DNA from: Agrostemma githago
Lineage: Eukaryota; Streptophyta; Magnoliopsida; Caryophyllales; Caryophyllaceae
Direction: 5' to 3'
NCBI GenBank assembly: GCA_958450325.1
Contig: OY288259.1
Coordinates: forward strand, 29,506,734 to 29,570,733
DNA length: 64,000 nt
The notes beneath the pieces are model-generated. The model was not told where the DNA came from. It made no database searches and was given only the letters and a program-made list of their open reading frames with translations. A program made the translations under genes and the position numbers. This document shows, piece by piece, positions 33,065-44,852 of this stretch (the first letter of the stretch is position 1; every line of letters starts with the position of its first letter).

Positions 33065-35340
33065 ATGCCCGACCTTGTGTGGGTCCACTGTCCTTTTGTG
33101 GGCCTCGATAGGTGTAGGGATGGTTGGGGTAAGGGTTTTGTTAAAAGTTCTTTGCTCATCCATCTCCATGATCATCACTATAAGGGGGATGCCCGCTGGG
33201 ACAACACGCGTCTATCTCTTGCTTCTTTATCTGTTTTTTTGGCTGCTTTGACTACTTTTCGTCGGATGGGTATTTGGTTGTGTGGAGTTTGTTTTCGCAC
33301 TCATACTCAGAGGATTGGGTGTAAGCATGGTGGGGAGTCTATTGAGGCTCCTAATTGTGGGAACGGGGTTATTCGCTTTGTCCTCTATGGCTTTCCCCAA
33401 CCATCTGCCCCTACTATTTCGTCGTCTACTGTCATTGTTGGTCCTCCGGCTGTTGGGTTTAACGTGGCTTCTCTGGATCGCTTATTGTCTAAGGGGTTAC
33501 GTACTGTTAAATAAATCCCTCCTAAGTGTCGTTTAGGGTTTTCTCGGGTTCTTAGGGAGGCCCTTGATGAGGTGGCTGCCTCTCCTCGTGATCTCTCTTG
33601 TTGGGTCATCTTGCTTACGTTGCCTCTTTGCATACTTAAGACTTTCTTCCCTAGGAGTAACCTTGAGTGTCGATCAGTTATTCGGCGACAGCGCTAGGAT
33701 GAGAGTATTTCTAGTGCCATTCGTTGTTGGGGTGAGCCGGGTGGCCGTTTGCTTCTTCTGCAGGATACTTTGGCTGAGGTTGCTCCTTCTTTTAGTGTGG
33801 ATGAGAATCTTGACTTGAGTGACCTCAACATTAGGCAGTGTCGGAGGAAGATTTGTGATGGGCATTACACTGTTGTTGTCCGTGTCCTTTCTTCTTCTGG
33901 CGTTGCTCCTTACACAGATGATACTCTTGTGGCTTTGAAGGATAAGCACCTCATCGTCCCTTCCCCCGCTTTGCCTCCCTTGCCTAGTAATCATCATTCC
34001 CTCACCGCGTCTGCATCTGTGGTTCTGGATATGACTAGAGGTTTTCCGCGTGGCACTTCTTGTGGGAGGGACGGTTTTCGTGCCCAACACCTTTTGGATT
34101 GTTTGAGTGGTGCCGCAGTTGCTGTCTCGGATGATCTGGTCGCATCTGTCACTCGGGTGGTTAATCTCTTTCTCGAGGGCAGCTATCCGCAGGTCCACGG
34201 GGAGTACATACACTTTGCTCCGCTCACCCCGCTTGTTAAACCTGGCGGCGGTATTCGGCCTATTGCTATTGGTACGATTTGGAGACGACTTGTCTCTAAG
34301 GTTGGTGCTTTCCTGATTGGTCCATCGCTGAGTGGCTATTTTTCTGGTCTCCAGTTTAGAGTTGGGGTATCTGGTGGGGGCGAGGCTATCTTGCATGCCT
34401 TGAACCGGCTTGTTGAGGTTTAGGGTGATGAGGTAGGGCTTTCTATGCTCTTGGTGGACTTTCAGAATGCTTCTAACATGGTTGATCGGGAGATCATGTT
34501 ACAGGAGGTTCGTAATCATTGCCATGTTCTCTCCCGGTGGGTGGAATTTTGTTATTCTTGTCCTGCTCGTTTATATTATGGTGAGCACAGTCTTTGGTCT
34601 TGTCAGGGGGTCCAGCAGGGTGACCCTTTGGGTCCTCTGCTTTTTTCTTTGGTGTTACATCCCTTGGTTTGTAAGATCCGGGACACTTTTGACTTGATAT
34701 TGCAGGCCTGGCATTTGGATGATGGCACTATTGTCGGGGATACCTTGATCGTAGGAAAGGTTTTGGAACTGATTAAAAATGATGGTCCTCGATCGGGACT
34801 TCATCTTAATATCAGTAAAACCGAGGTTTTTTGGCCTACGGAAGATCCTAGTAGCAGGCTCACTGGTGTCTTTCCCCCTGCTATCCCCAGACCGATGCAT
34901 GGTGTCAAAGTCCTTGGCAGGCCTGTTAGTGTATGCCATGATTTCAGCAGTGAGCTCGTGATGAGTAGACTGACCAGAACCATCGCGCTTATGGGTTCTG
35001 TCGCTCTGCTTGATGATCCTCAGTGTGAGTTGTTGTTGCTACGGGCTTGTACTGGTATTTCCAAACTTTATTTCGCTTTACGTACTTGCTCGCCAGCTGT
35101 TTTTGAGTCGGCTCTGGCTTTTGACGAGGCGCTTCGTTCTCATCTAGAATGTATTGTTGTTGCGTCAGGGCCGGGTTTTGGTGACTGGCAATGGCGACTT
35201 GCCACTCTTCCCTTTTCTTTTGGAGGGCTTGGGGTGTATGCAGTTGGAGATGTCCTTCACTATGCTTTTGTGGCATCTCGGTTGCAATCAGCAGGTTTGC
35301 AAACCGCGTTGCTTCGTGCTGCGGGTGTCTCAGCCCTTGG
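33065..35340 (+). pseudogene. Zinc finger and reverse transcriptase region of the non-LTR element (frame broken)
   Basis: One frame runs from 33065 to about 35340 with in-frame stops at 33512 (TAA), 33695 (TAG) and 34421 (TAG). An N-terminal Cys/His cluster WLCGVCFRTHTQRIGCKHGG lies near 33270. RT motifs follow in order: a SCGRDGFRAQHLLDCL region near 34060, LVKPGGGIRPIAIG near 34230, LLVDFQNASNMVDR near 34450 (AFN changed to ASN), QGDPLGPLLFSL near 34612 and catalytic HLDDG at about 34715-34729. After about residue 300 of the third segment the frame must shift to continue at about 35320. With three stops and a frameshift this copy cannot make the full protein. The catalytic Asp-Asp pair is intact. 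Confidence 0.75.
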
Positions 35341-36201
35341 TCGGCTTTTGATGCAGCCTTGTCTGGGCTTAGGGAGGTTCTGGGTCATGTTGTGTATAAT
35401 CCTAGTGAGATCGCTGCCCCAAAACTTATGGAGTCTTTTGCAGATATATATTTCACGAGGGTTGTTGCTATTGCAGAATCAGATTTCTCTTTGATCCCCC
35501 GTCAGGTTGCGCTGTGGAAGTCTCAGCTTGGTGGTCATGCTACTGATTGGCTGCGCGCTGTCCCTATTTCAGGGTTGGGTCAGAATATGAACGATCGGAC
35601 GTACCGCTGTGTGCTTAGCTACCGGTTGGGCGTTCCTTTGTTTTCCGTGGTTGGGCCTTGTCCTGCCTGCTCTCGGGTTTTTGGTGATGATATCTATGGG
35701 GACCATGTCGTGTCCTGTGCGGGGGCTGTTGGAATAAAACATCGACATAACCTCGTCCGGGACACTCTTATGGATATCTGTTTCCGATCTGGGGTCTCGG
35801 CAGGTAAGGAGGTCGATATCGGCCTGATCGACGATCATGACAGATCCTTGCGTCCCGCAGATTTGTTGCTTTATTGGTGGGACAAGGGACGTGACGTATG
35901 CGTGGATCTTACTGGGTCTTCTCCTTTGACTCAGTCCGGGCTCTCAGAATTCCTACCAGGCCGTGTTGTGGTGGATGCTGCTCGACGCAAGTGCGCTAAG
36001 TACCGAGGCCTGTGCGCGGGGCTTGGATATGGGTTCTTGCCTTTTTCCTTTTCTTCGTTGGGGGAATTGGAGGCGGATGCTATCGGCTTGCTCAAAAGGA
36101 TTCAAAAAATTTCGATAACACAGGATACCGGAGCACGCGCTGCTTCATTTATTTTTACTCGGCTTAGCTTTGCCATAGCCAAGGGGTGGGGGCCCAGATA
36201 G
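35320..36201 (+). pseudogene. C-terminal zinc finger and restriction-like endonuclease domain
   Basis: This frame (entered by a shift near 35320-35345) first gives the end of the RT-linker. A finger follows, CPACSRVF...GDHVVSC (about 35658-35720), and then HRHNLVRDTLMDIC. The nuclease-like core reads GKEVDIGL, RPADLLLYWW, DVCVDLTGSSPLTQ and VVDAARRKCAKY. I read the spaced E, PxD, D-x-T and K positions as a PD-(D/E)XK (restriction-type) fold. The frame ends early at 36199 because, compared with the copy at 36535-36924, one A is missing in AAGGGGTGGGGGCCC; the intact copy continues to AQIVSRLPSN. Family assignment is by pattern recognition only. Confidence 0.65.
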
Positions 36202-36287
36202 TATCTCGGCTGCCCACTAATTTTTTGTAAACTTCGTTCTGATTTATCAATAAAATTGCCCTTTTAAAAAAAGAAAAAAAATTAAAA

Positions 36288-36408
<121 letters not shown>

Positions 36409-36515
36409 TAGAGGGAATGGGGGCCAGATAGTATCTAGGCTCCCCTCTAACTTCTTATAATTTGTTCTGGTGTTTAATGCAAGATCCGTTTTTATAATAA
36501 TAATAATAATAATAA
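36409..36515 (+). mobile_element. Extremely 5'-truncated copy (about 90 bp of 3' end plus tail) of the same retroelement
   Basis: GGGGGCCAGATAGTATCT and CCCCTCTAACTTCTTATAAT match the 3' end of the neighbouring copies. It ends in its own (ATA)n at about 36495-36515 and lies directly in the tail of the longer copy. Confidence 0.75.
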
Positions 36516-36964
36516 GGGACGCGATGATAACGACATGCCCTTACGACCTGCCGACCTTCTGCTCTATTCGTGGGACAAGGGACGTGATGTTTGTGTCGAT
36601 CTGACTGGGTCCTCTCCTTTGACCCAGTCCAGCTTGACTTCTTTTGAGCCTGGACGGGTCGTTGTTGATGCTGCTCGCCGTAAGTGTGCAAAGTATCAGG
36701 CACGCTGCACGGCCATTGGGTATGGTTTCCTTCCTTTCTTCTTCTCCTCTCTCGGTGAGCTCGACATAGATGATGTTTCTCTGCTCCAGCGGATTCGTAA
36801 ATTCGCTATATCTCAGGATGCTAGAGCGCGTGCCGCAGTTCATATTTTCACTAGAATTAGTTTTGCGATCGCTAAGGGAGTGGGGGCCCAGATAGTATCT
36901 CGGCTTCCCTCTAACTTCTTGTAATTTATTCTGGTGTTAATGAAAGATTGGTTTATAAAAAAAA
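36516..36964 (+). mobile_element. Third copy: 5'-truncated retroelement carrying the endonuclease-like domain
   Basis: It starts abruptly inside the nuclease domain after an (ATA)n run and ends with the same 3' untranslated region and an (AAT)n tail. The ORF at 36535-36924 (129 codons) is open: RPADLLLYSWDKGRD, DLTGSSPLTQ, VVDAARRKCAKY, then ISFAIAKGVGAQIVSRLPSN. It shows the undamaged C terminus and exposes the 1-nt deletion in the longer copy. It is a domain fragment and probably not functional as a gene. Confidence 0.75.
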
Positions 36965-37014
36965 TTAATAATAATAATAATAATAATTGTTATTATTATA
37001 ATTAATACGGAGTA

Positions 37015-37103
<89 letters not shown>

Positions 37104-37305
37104 TTACTGTTATTATTATTAATAATAACAATAATATTATTATTATATTAAATATTATTATTATTATTATCATTATCATTATTATTATTATTGTTGTTAC
37201 TTCATATTAATAATATTAATTAATTATTTGTTACTATTATTATTATTATTATTATTAATTATGTTATTTATGATTTAATATTATTAATATGAATCATCAT
37301 TAATA
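36965..37305. repeat. (AAT)n / (ATT)n microsatellite tail
   Basis: About 340 bp of trinucleotide repeats, changing from TAA-phase to TTA-phase near 37100-37200, with a TACGGAGTA interruption near 37006. No genes; Ile-only ORFs are artefacts. Confidence 0.85.
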
Positions 37306-37825
37306 TTTTTTTTTTGTAAGAAGTTATGCCTCATATATTGAATAAGACTAGAATCTTACAAAAGTCATATCCTCTAAAATGATCAAAAAAACTATAGCAA
37401 ACACTTGCTAGCAATATCTATCCCTCTACTTTTAAGTCTAATTACAATATCGAACTTAATTTTGAGAACCAAAGTTGCTGCAGGAATACTATTCTCATTA
37501 AATATTTTATTATTTCGCTCCAACCATATCCAATATGCTGCTACTGCAATAGCAGCTGTAAACCAAGCAGATTTCCAGTGTCTTCCTCTCCTTCTAGATG
37601 TGCACCAAGTTAGCTCTTCAATTAAATTGTTACCTCTACCAGTTATTTGCATCCAGTTCAGCAAATGCTACGATATTTGCCTTGAGAAGGAGCACCCAAA
37701 GAAGAGATGCTTCGAGGACTCCTGCTCCTCAAGGCACAAACAACATCGATTTGCCATCTGCATTCTTCTCCCTTGAAGTTTATCCTGAGTTGACAGAACA
37801 CACTGCCCAGCCAGAGCAAGTATGA
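37306..37825 (-). pseudogene. 3' fragment of an L1-type LINE ORF2, minus strand
   Basis: The plus-strand T run at 37306-37315 is the poly(A) tail. On the minus strand the C-terminal zf-RVT region of plant L1 ORF2 is visible in two frames: LSTQDKLQGRRMQ and CCLCLEEQESSKHLFFGCSF (about 37685-37800), then AYWIWLERNNKIFNEN (37392-37664). At least one frameshift separates them near 37665. RT and endonuclease are absent, a normal 5' truncation. It abuts element C. Confidence 0.75.
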
Positions 37826-37983
37826 AAGAGAAGAAACGATCACTCGGTGGCTTAGACTCGATCCCGAGACCTTGGGACCCATTCCCAAGCCCCTTAGACT
37901 CGATCCCGAGCTCCGAGGATCGATGAGAAGCCCATGAGAAGCAAATAGGGACCTTTATGATCATATTGGAGGCCTACAAGACC

Positions 37984-38134
37984 CTTCCCGGGCGGGAAGA
38001 GTAGCCTTCCCGGTCGGGAAGGAGTGCACGAAAACAACAGCCACTGATGGGCCATCCCGACCGGAAAAAAAGCTTCCCGACCGGGAAGGATGACCCATCC
38101 CGACCGGGATCATTCCTTCTCGACCGGGAAGGAG
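37984..38134. promoter_or_regulatory. Palindrome cluster upstream of TATA, element C LTR
   Basis: Sites include CTTCCCGGGCGGGAAG, CCTTCCCGGTCGGGAAGG, CTTCCCGACCGGGAAG, ATCCCGACCGGGAT and a CTCGACCGGGAAGG half site. The cluster ends 50 bp before TATATATATA at 38184-38193. Arms switch between ATCCCG..CGGGAT and TTCCCG..CGGGAA while staying symmetric. Confidence 0.7.
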
Positions 38135-38183
38135 CAGCTGCAGCTCGTGACTCTTCTTTTCTTCTCCTTCACTCTTGTAACCT

Positions 38184-38193
38184 TATATATATA
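38184..38193 (+). promoter_or_regulatory. TATA box of element C LTR
   Basis: TATATATATA followed by CCCTTCC, equivalent to the box of element B (about 25500 and 31670). Confidence 0.7.
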
Positions 38194-39290
38194 CCCTTCC
38201 TTTGTATTGTTTAAGCACCTTAGACTCCTCTAGATTAGTCTAAACCCTAGATAAAGTTCTTCCTCTCATTAGACTAATCTCTCCTTAAACTTTTGTTAAT
38301 CTTAGATTAATTTAGTTAGTTAATCTTGTATTAAGGATCTCTTGAAGAATCCATCAATCCCTGACAACTTTTGGTGGAGATTTTTGGGTGCTCTTTTAAT
38401 ACAAGTTCTCATCTTTTTCATCCTCTTATTAGTTGGTATAATCTTCTTAATCTCTTTTCTCTTGTTCTTTGTTTAATTATTCAAGTTTTAATCTTTTCTT
38501 ATTGTTCATTGTTCTTGTTAGTTCATAATGAATGTTTGGATTATTATGTTAATTTCTCTTGATAGTGTTAGTATTAGTTTGATAATGTGTGAGTAGACTT
38601 ATTGTGGGGTTAGTAGGGGGATTAAGTGTTGATTATGGGTAATTAGGGTTTGGTTAAGGGTAAAGGTGGATTCTGTGTTACTAGTCACATGTTGAGCAAT
38701 CTATGTGTTTGTTGAATTGCTTGTTTGAGTTGTAGTGGTCATGCTTCTCATGCTTGTTTTCATCTTCTCATTTTGTGATCAATTTGTGGTTGAATCCTTG
38801 TGTATGGGGTAATATCTTGCATGAGTATTCGGGTTTAGTCTTTGACAGGAGAGTGCGGACTTAGGCTTTGACGCGAGAGCGCGGACCGACCTTAGTAACT
38901 AGGTGAAACCTACACCCTTGACCTCCTAATCATCCTACTACACTTATGAACCCAAACTAACCCTACTCCTTCCCATATTTGATTTCTCCATCTCTTTAGT
39001 CAATCATTTTCTCTAGTTTACTTGTTTGATTAATCTTTAGTTGTTTCATTTAGTCCTTGTTATATCTAGTTCATGGCTAGTCTAGTTTCATCCCTTTTCA
39101 CCATCATAGTTTGTCAATTCTCTTCTCTTTGTGTTGTTTTAATGACTTAGCCTTGTTTTTGAGTAGACCATAGTCTAGACACCTCATAACCGTCTCCGTG
39201 GATATCGACCCGACTTACCCTAGCTACGTGTTAGGTCTAGTTGGTATACTTGTTGGTAGGGACCCACGGCAAGCCCCCCCCCCATCAATT

Positions 39291-39308
39291 TGGCGCCATT
39301 GCCGGGGA
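39291..39308 (+). other. Primer binding site, tRNA-Asp, element C
   Basis: TGGCGCCATTGCCGGGGA matches the tRNA-Asp complement with one mismatch (A for G at position 8). Confidence 0.85.
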
Positions 39309-39514
39309 CGGTGCATGTTTAGACTTAGTTTACTTATTAGCTTGACTTAGTTACCCACCTTGTGTTCTTCTTCTATCCATTGTGCATATTTTGTAGGCTT
39401 TTTCTTGTTTTTATTGTTTTCTTCTCTCTTTGTCTTCCGTTGTGCTCGTTTATTGTCTTTGCCTAGTGCCCACAAAGCACTAGGTGTTCTTACGTTTGTT
39501 CAAGTGTGTAGTTC

Positions 39515-42442
39515 ATGCCTAGGAGGAGAGGTGACTTCTTTCTCTTCAATCCAGAGCCGGAAAGACTCTTTAGAGCCTTTCGCCAACGGACGATTGATCG
39601 GGTTAGAACCTCTCAACCGAGTACTAGCAATACCATTGAAGAACAAGCTCAAGGATCCGACTTGAACGAAATACCTCGAGAGACGGTCGAAGGGAATTTC
39701 ATCAATTCTTTTGGTACTTCTAGTCACTCTTCTCAACCTAGTTCTCCTTCTACATCTACATCAACACCATCTACACCATCATCTCCCGCACATCCAACAA
39801 TGCCTAAGTTCTCTTGTCATTCAACCTTTACGGAAGACGTTTCGCCCGGTCCAACCGCTTTACCGGCCGCATATACCGGCAATTTTGTGGCAAAAATGCC
39901 ATTTATCCAATTGGTCGAAAGAAGTCAATTTAGTGGGTTACCAACAGAATATCCTCATCAACACATGGAAACCTTTTCGGACTATTGCGATGCTATCTCA
40001 CAACCAGGAATAACCCAAGACCAAATCCGGTGGGTATTATTTCCCTTCTCTTTGATCGGCAAGGCTAAGCAATGGTTCAAAGGTTTAGACAAGGCGGCTC
40101 TCGGTATTGACACTTGGAAGAAGCTAGCCTTAGCATTCTACCAACAATTTTATCCACCAGAGAAGACCAATCTATTGAGAGCTTCAATCATGGGATTTCA
40201 ACAACGTGATGAAGAAAGCCTCTATGAATCGTGGGAAAGGTTCAAAGCCCTGATCCGTTCTTGTCCTCACCATGGTTTATCACAGTGGTTCCTTGTTCAA
40301 CAGTTTTGGAACGGGTTATATGAAGATTCAAGGGCCATACTCAATATGGGATCTAATGGAAGGTTTACCGAGGTAGATGATGACCAAACATGGTCAAGAA
40401 TTGAGGAGATGGCGGTACACAACTCTCAATACTCAAGGCCTAGGAAGGCGAATCGAGGGGGAAGGCACGAGATCGATGCCATTACACAACTTAGTATCGA
40501 TCTTGGAGCACAATTAAAAACTCACATGGAAACTATTGACAAGAAGCTCCAAAGTCATTTTGATCAAGGTCAAAGCACAAGTGCCTCCCACCAACATTCA
40601 ATTCAACAAGTCAATGCTTTGGGAATTGTACCTCCTACATCTTATTATGGGATAAGCGAGATTTGCGGGATATTTGGACATGAACCTGAACCTTGTCGAG
40701 GTAGTATTGAGCAAGTGAATGCCTTTCAAGCGTTCAAGCAAGGTGCCCCATACTCTTACTTCAAGGCTCAAAATGTGCCAAATCCTCACATGTTCCAAGC
40801 TTCCCATCAAGCTTCCCAAAAACAATCTCTACAACAAAACCGTCCCATCTATTTTCCACCTCCCTTAAGGGACAACAACCAAGGCTACCTAGATTATCAA
40901 GGCAACCTAAGGCCTTCCAAAAACTTCCAACAACATAACCAAGGTGCCTTTAGCAACAATCAAAGGTTCCAAAATCAAGGGAACTTCAATCATCAAGGTG
41001 GTTTCCAAGGAAACCAACACTTCCAAGGACATCAAAACCACAATCATGGTAACTCTCAAGGCCTTCATCAAGGCAATTCTCATGGGTTCCAAGGGAACTT
41101 TCAACAACAACAAGGGTCTCAAGGTACTCAATAAGAAAGTAAGCAAAGGAGCCGGTCTTCAATTCATGATTATGGCATTCCTCTAGCCATCACCAATACT
41201 GCTCATAACCAACAATCTCCCCCTCGGAATTTCGACATGCAAAAATCAATGTTGGATATGCAAAGGAGTAATCAAGAAATGCAAAGAAGTCAAATGGAGA
41301 TGCTAAGAAACCAACAAGAATTCTTTGCTCATCTTCAAAGGGAGAACATAGCAAGAGATACTCATATGAAGATGCTCGAAACCCAACTAGCTCAAGTTGC
41401 TTCTGGTAGTTCTTCAAGGCAAAAGGGGCAACTACCTCCTCAAGGTGAACCGGCGAAATTTGAACATGTGAATGCTATTACCTTGAGGAGTGGTGCAACT
41501 TATGACTCCCCCTTATTCCCTATTGAACAAGAAGCCATGAAAGAAATTGTATCTCCATCTCAAGACAATGCAAGTTTGGGAAATCTCATGGAGGAGCAAG
41601 TCTTGTGGGAGGTTGAGAAACCCCATGAAGACAAGCTTCCCCCACTCCAAGGAAAAGACAAAGGAAAGAAGAAGGTGTCAATTGAAATATCCCAACCTAA
41701 TGAGCAAGACAAGATACACATCAAGTTGTCATTCCCAACAAGGCAAATGAAGACCAAGGTGGATGTTCAATATGACAAGTTCCTTGATATTGTGAAGAAG
41801 TTGGATGTGAGCATCCCTTTTACCGAGCTACTTACCCAAGTCCCGGCATATGGAAGATTCATGAGAGAAATCTTGGCTAGGAAGCGATCCGTTGACAAAG
41901 AAGAGACCATAGCGTTCACAAGAGAGGTGAGCGAGCTCATTCAAGGCTCTACACTTCCTAAGTTGAAGGATCCGGATAGTTTCTCAATCCCGTGCACCAT
42001 AGGGAACTTGAAGATTGAAAGGGCATTATGTGATTTGGGTGCAAGTTTAAGCATTAGTCCTTACTCTATTTGTGAGCGACTTGGGATGAAAGAGCTTAAG
42101 TGTACTTCTATTACACTCCAAATGGCCGATCGTTTGCTTAATCGACCACTAGGAATGTTAGAGGATGTGCCACTACGAATAGGGAAATTCCTCATCCCGA
42201 TCGATTTCCTTGTGCTTGATATGCCAGAGGATGCTATCACTCCCATTATCCTTGGGCGCCCATTTCTACATACCGTCGGTGCAATGATTGATGTAAAGAA
42301 CGGTAGGATCACATTTGAGCTAGGCGACGAGAAGCTCGTGTTTGACCTCCAAGACAACACCTCGCCTACAAAAGATGAGTCGTGTAATATGATCCACGCC
42401 ATGAAAGACATCGATCTAGGGGATAGTCGGGTGAAAGCTTGA
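39515..42442 (+). pseudogene. Athila-type Gag-protease polyprotein with one in-frame stop
   Basis: Two ORFs (39515-41134 and 41237-42442) share a frame. Only a TAA at 41132-41134 separates them, and the intervening codons are open. The first part is the Gag capsid region: MPFIQLVERSQFSGLP, FPFSLIGKAKQWFKGL, LALAFYQQFYPPEKT, ESWERFKALIRSCPHHG. A Gln/Asn/Gly/Phe-rich low-complexity tail of about 150 residues follows. The second part starts with a Met/Gln coiled coil and contains a retropepsin-like domain with DLGAS (about 42032-42046) and IILGRPFL. Gag would form the particle and the protease would mature it. The stop could be a nonsense mutation or a readthrough site (CAA TAA GAA context). RT and integrase do not follow. 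Confidence 0.8.
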
Positions 42443-42816
42443 AAAATAACTTGTATGGAATTGAAGATGATGATTCCGAGCTTGGGGCGGATGAATGCCC
42501 ATATGATGTGAGTGAAGATAAGCCGGATAGCAAGAAGAAGGTTGAGCCTCCCTTGAGGCCTTGTGAAGATGAGTGGAAGTTTGGGTATATCCCGAAGGAT
42601 CGAAATTACAAGTTCAAGCCATTGAACTTAGTAGATCGGGATGGCCTAGGGACTTCTAGACAAGGTTGTGAAGAACCTTGGAGTGTGGATTGGTATTCCA
42701 CAAGCTTGATTGAAGACTTCTCAGGAGTCTTCGATTTGTTACTTCGTGCCCTTGGCGATGGAGTTGGCTATGGTGTTTTTATAAAAATGAGTGAAGAACC
42801 CCCATCCTTGGTTTGA
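42442..42816 (+). CDS. Small acidic ORF downstream of the protease, element C
   Basis: The frame overlaps the protease stop by 1-4 nt in the -1 register and has no ATG at its start; the first in-frame Met is late. It is rich in Asp/Glu and ends with FDLLLRALGDGVGYG and a short tail. The element B ORF ends in FDLLLHALEGYG, so this segment is a conserved C-terminal piece of a non-autonomous Athila polyprotein. It may be reached by frameshift or be a remnant of one continuous frame. Function unknown. Confidence 0.5.
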   Translation, partial: KNNLYGIEDDDSELGADECPYDVSEDKPDSKKKVEPPLRPCEDEWKFGYIPKDRNYKFKPLNLVDRDGLGTSRQGCEEPWSVDWYSTSLIEDFSGVFDLLLRALGDGVGYGVFIKMSEEPPSLV

Positions 42817-43829
42817 CGGAGTTCCAAAAGAACCGTCTTATTGTATATATGTCTTTCTTATGCTTTTGAGCTTTGTGAAATTCTTGTAATTTGGTATTTT
42901 GATGAGCGATGTGAGGGAGGGATTTTGATGATGTTATTGAGTTCATTTGACAGGTTATAGTGAAGATGAGGTTTTGAGAGAAGTAGATGATGGTAGAAGC
43001 TTGAATTTGGCCTTGGGAGTCGGTTTTTGAGCTTTTGCCAAGCTTTTGGGGACGAGATTCTAGGTCTCGTTGTATTGGTGGCCCTATGGGTGAAGCTATC
43101 AAGAATATGAAGGGTTAAAAGACTCTTCTCGACCGGGAAAGAGCCATCCCGACAGGGAAGGATGTCATCCCGATCGGGATGAGTGTGCTGAAAAATGGGT
43201 TCTCTGGAGTGTGATCCCGACCGGGATCAAGTTCATCCCGACCGGGAAGGAGCCATCCCGACCGGGATGGTACCCAGCTCCTCCTTTTGCCTCCTCTTCG
43301 ACATTTGAGCCCACCCAACCACTTTATACCCCCTCCCAACCTCTCTACCTACCCTTGCGACTATCCATGATCCCTAAACTTCATATATGTACCCTCATCT
43401 CATTTTCTCTTCACTACATACCGAGTTTCACATCAAACCCCACCTACTTATACCATTGCAAGCTTGGTACTTCAACCATGCAACCATATTGAGAATGAAG
43501 AGGAATAACAATGACAAAGACTAGCTATGTGCCGATATCGAACATTGAGACGATGGAGTGAGTGAGTTGCTAACCGATTGGTACGGCAACTATCCTTTCT
43601 TTTCTGTCTTTTATTGCTTGTCTCCCTTTGTTTGTTCCCTTCCGCTTACCATTTTTTTGTGTCATGGTGGCCCTCGGGGCCTTGGTAGTCATTGCTCCCG
43701 ATTCTCGATGACGTTACTACATCGGGAGTCATTTCAAAATCCAAATTTGCAAGTATTTTCACTTTTTCTTTGATTTCTCTTTCTTTTGTTAGGATTTAGT
43801 CGGATTTAGGCGGAATCCGGGCTAGGTGA
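42817..43829 (+). other. 3' noncoding region of element C with palindrome cluster
   Basis: It is homologous to 28010-29000 of element B. A palindrome cluster (43125-43270; ATCCCGATCGGGAT, ATCCCGACCGGGAT) is followed by TTTATACCCCCTCCCAAC (43323), the element B arrangement. A hairpin at 43700-43730 corresponds to element B 28110-28140. The region stops at GGGCTAGGTGA (43819-43829), the first arm plus one base of the 28010-28038 hairpin, where the CACTA element begins. Confidence 0.7.
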
Positions 43830-43898
43830 CACTACTACAAAACATAAAATAGACAACTCCTAATAGACATCAGATATTCTTAACAACCGATGTATAAT
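43830..43898 (+). mobile_element. CACTA transposon terminus (left part)
   Basis: CACTACTACAAAAC is a typical plant CACTA terminal repeat. It interrupts sequence that is continuous in element B. AGACAACTC and ACAACCGATGT are subterminal-type motifs continued at 59717-59845. Element D inserted here with target duplication ATAAT. No opposite CACTA end is seen within the window. Confidence 0.75.
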
Positions 43899-44852
43899 TG
43901 TGAACATGACGTAGGTCCACCCCGACGCGGCGAAGCGCGGGTTTGGGTAGGCGAATGAATCTCGTGGTAAGATTGTTCTCGGGTTCGAAATTTATGTCAA
44001 AATGGAGTCGCCACCAAATTTTGTGGTTATTCGGAACCATACGAGCCCACTCTATGTCGTCATGGGCTTTACACAAAGTAAGCCCACTCCGATTTCAGAG
44101 TTCATGGGGCTCGTCCCTTTGCATTGCGATACCGATACCATCTACACCGGTGATCGTGTAAAGAATGACTCTCGTTCGCCAAGGGTTTCGGACATCCGGA
44201 AACCAAAGGTTCTGAGTAAGGGGTGAGGGTACGTGTTGGGAAGCTCACTAAGGACACCCAACCCCGCCCGCACATGGCGGCCTCTACTAAGACATCGTTC
44301 GTGTTCGTGATACGCGCGCTAGTAAAATAATGAAATGATATGCAAACAGCGTTTTGACTAAGCATGCGAATTTTGTATTAACTACGTCATTTAATGCATC
44401 TTATTATTGGTCGAGTTGAGTTAGCATTCGAGATTCATTTATAAAGCGTAAAAGCAAATAATAAATAAAGCTCGAAAAAGAAGTAAAAAGCGTACAAGCT
44501 ACACGGGCGGAAATACAACCCGGAATTCACAATACGACATAAACGTAAAACAAAGATAAAAGCGGACCCATATGTAAACTAGACCGCGAAATTATGTAGA
44601 TGGACTACCCCGCTTAAATACGTATTATGTTACGTATTAAGCGAAGGACGGAAATACGAGATTGTGGCGTATTGCTAGCCTAGTCTCGCATTCCGTAGTC
44701 TTGTCCCGACTTATCACGTAAAGGTGGTCAAAGTCGTTCTACGTGTCGTGATGTGTAGGTTTTGAAAAAGTATGAAGGTCGGTCGATGGTCTAAAGTCGA
44801 TAAGAACGGGGCTCGGAATATATATCCAAGCCCTCGGGTTTCCGAGTTGCCA

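Larger units (their letters stand above)
37830..39287 (+). repeat. 5' LTR of element C (5'-truncated)
   Basis: It is related to the LTR of element B over the palindrome cluster, TATA region and GAGAAGCCCATGAGAAGCAA stretch, and ends CCCATCA. It contains a run of nine or more C at about 39275-39283. The left boundary is approximate. Confidence 0.8.
37830..43829 (+). mobile_element. Element C: Athila-like gag-protease element, truncated at both ends
   Basis: It comprises a 5' LTR lacking its first 200-odd bp (starting next to the L1 fragment), a tRNA-Asp primer site, a gag-protease frame with one stop, and a small downstream ORF. Its 3' noncoding region is homologous to that of element B and is cut at 43829/43830 by a CACTA end. 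There is no RT or integrase between the protease and the 3' region, so it was non-autonomous before it was truncated. Confidence 0.85.

Noticed and set aside
36937..37179. Ile/Leu-rich membrane-like ORF
   Set aside because: Translation of the (AAT)n/(ATT)n tail.
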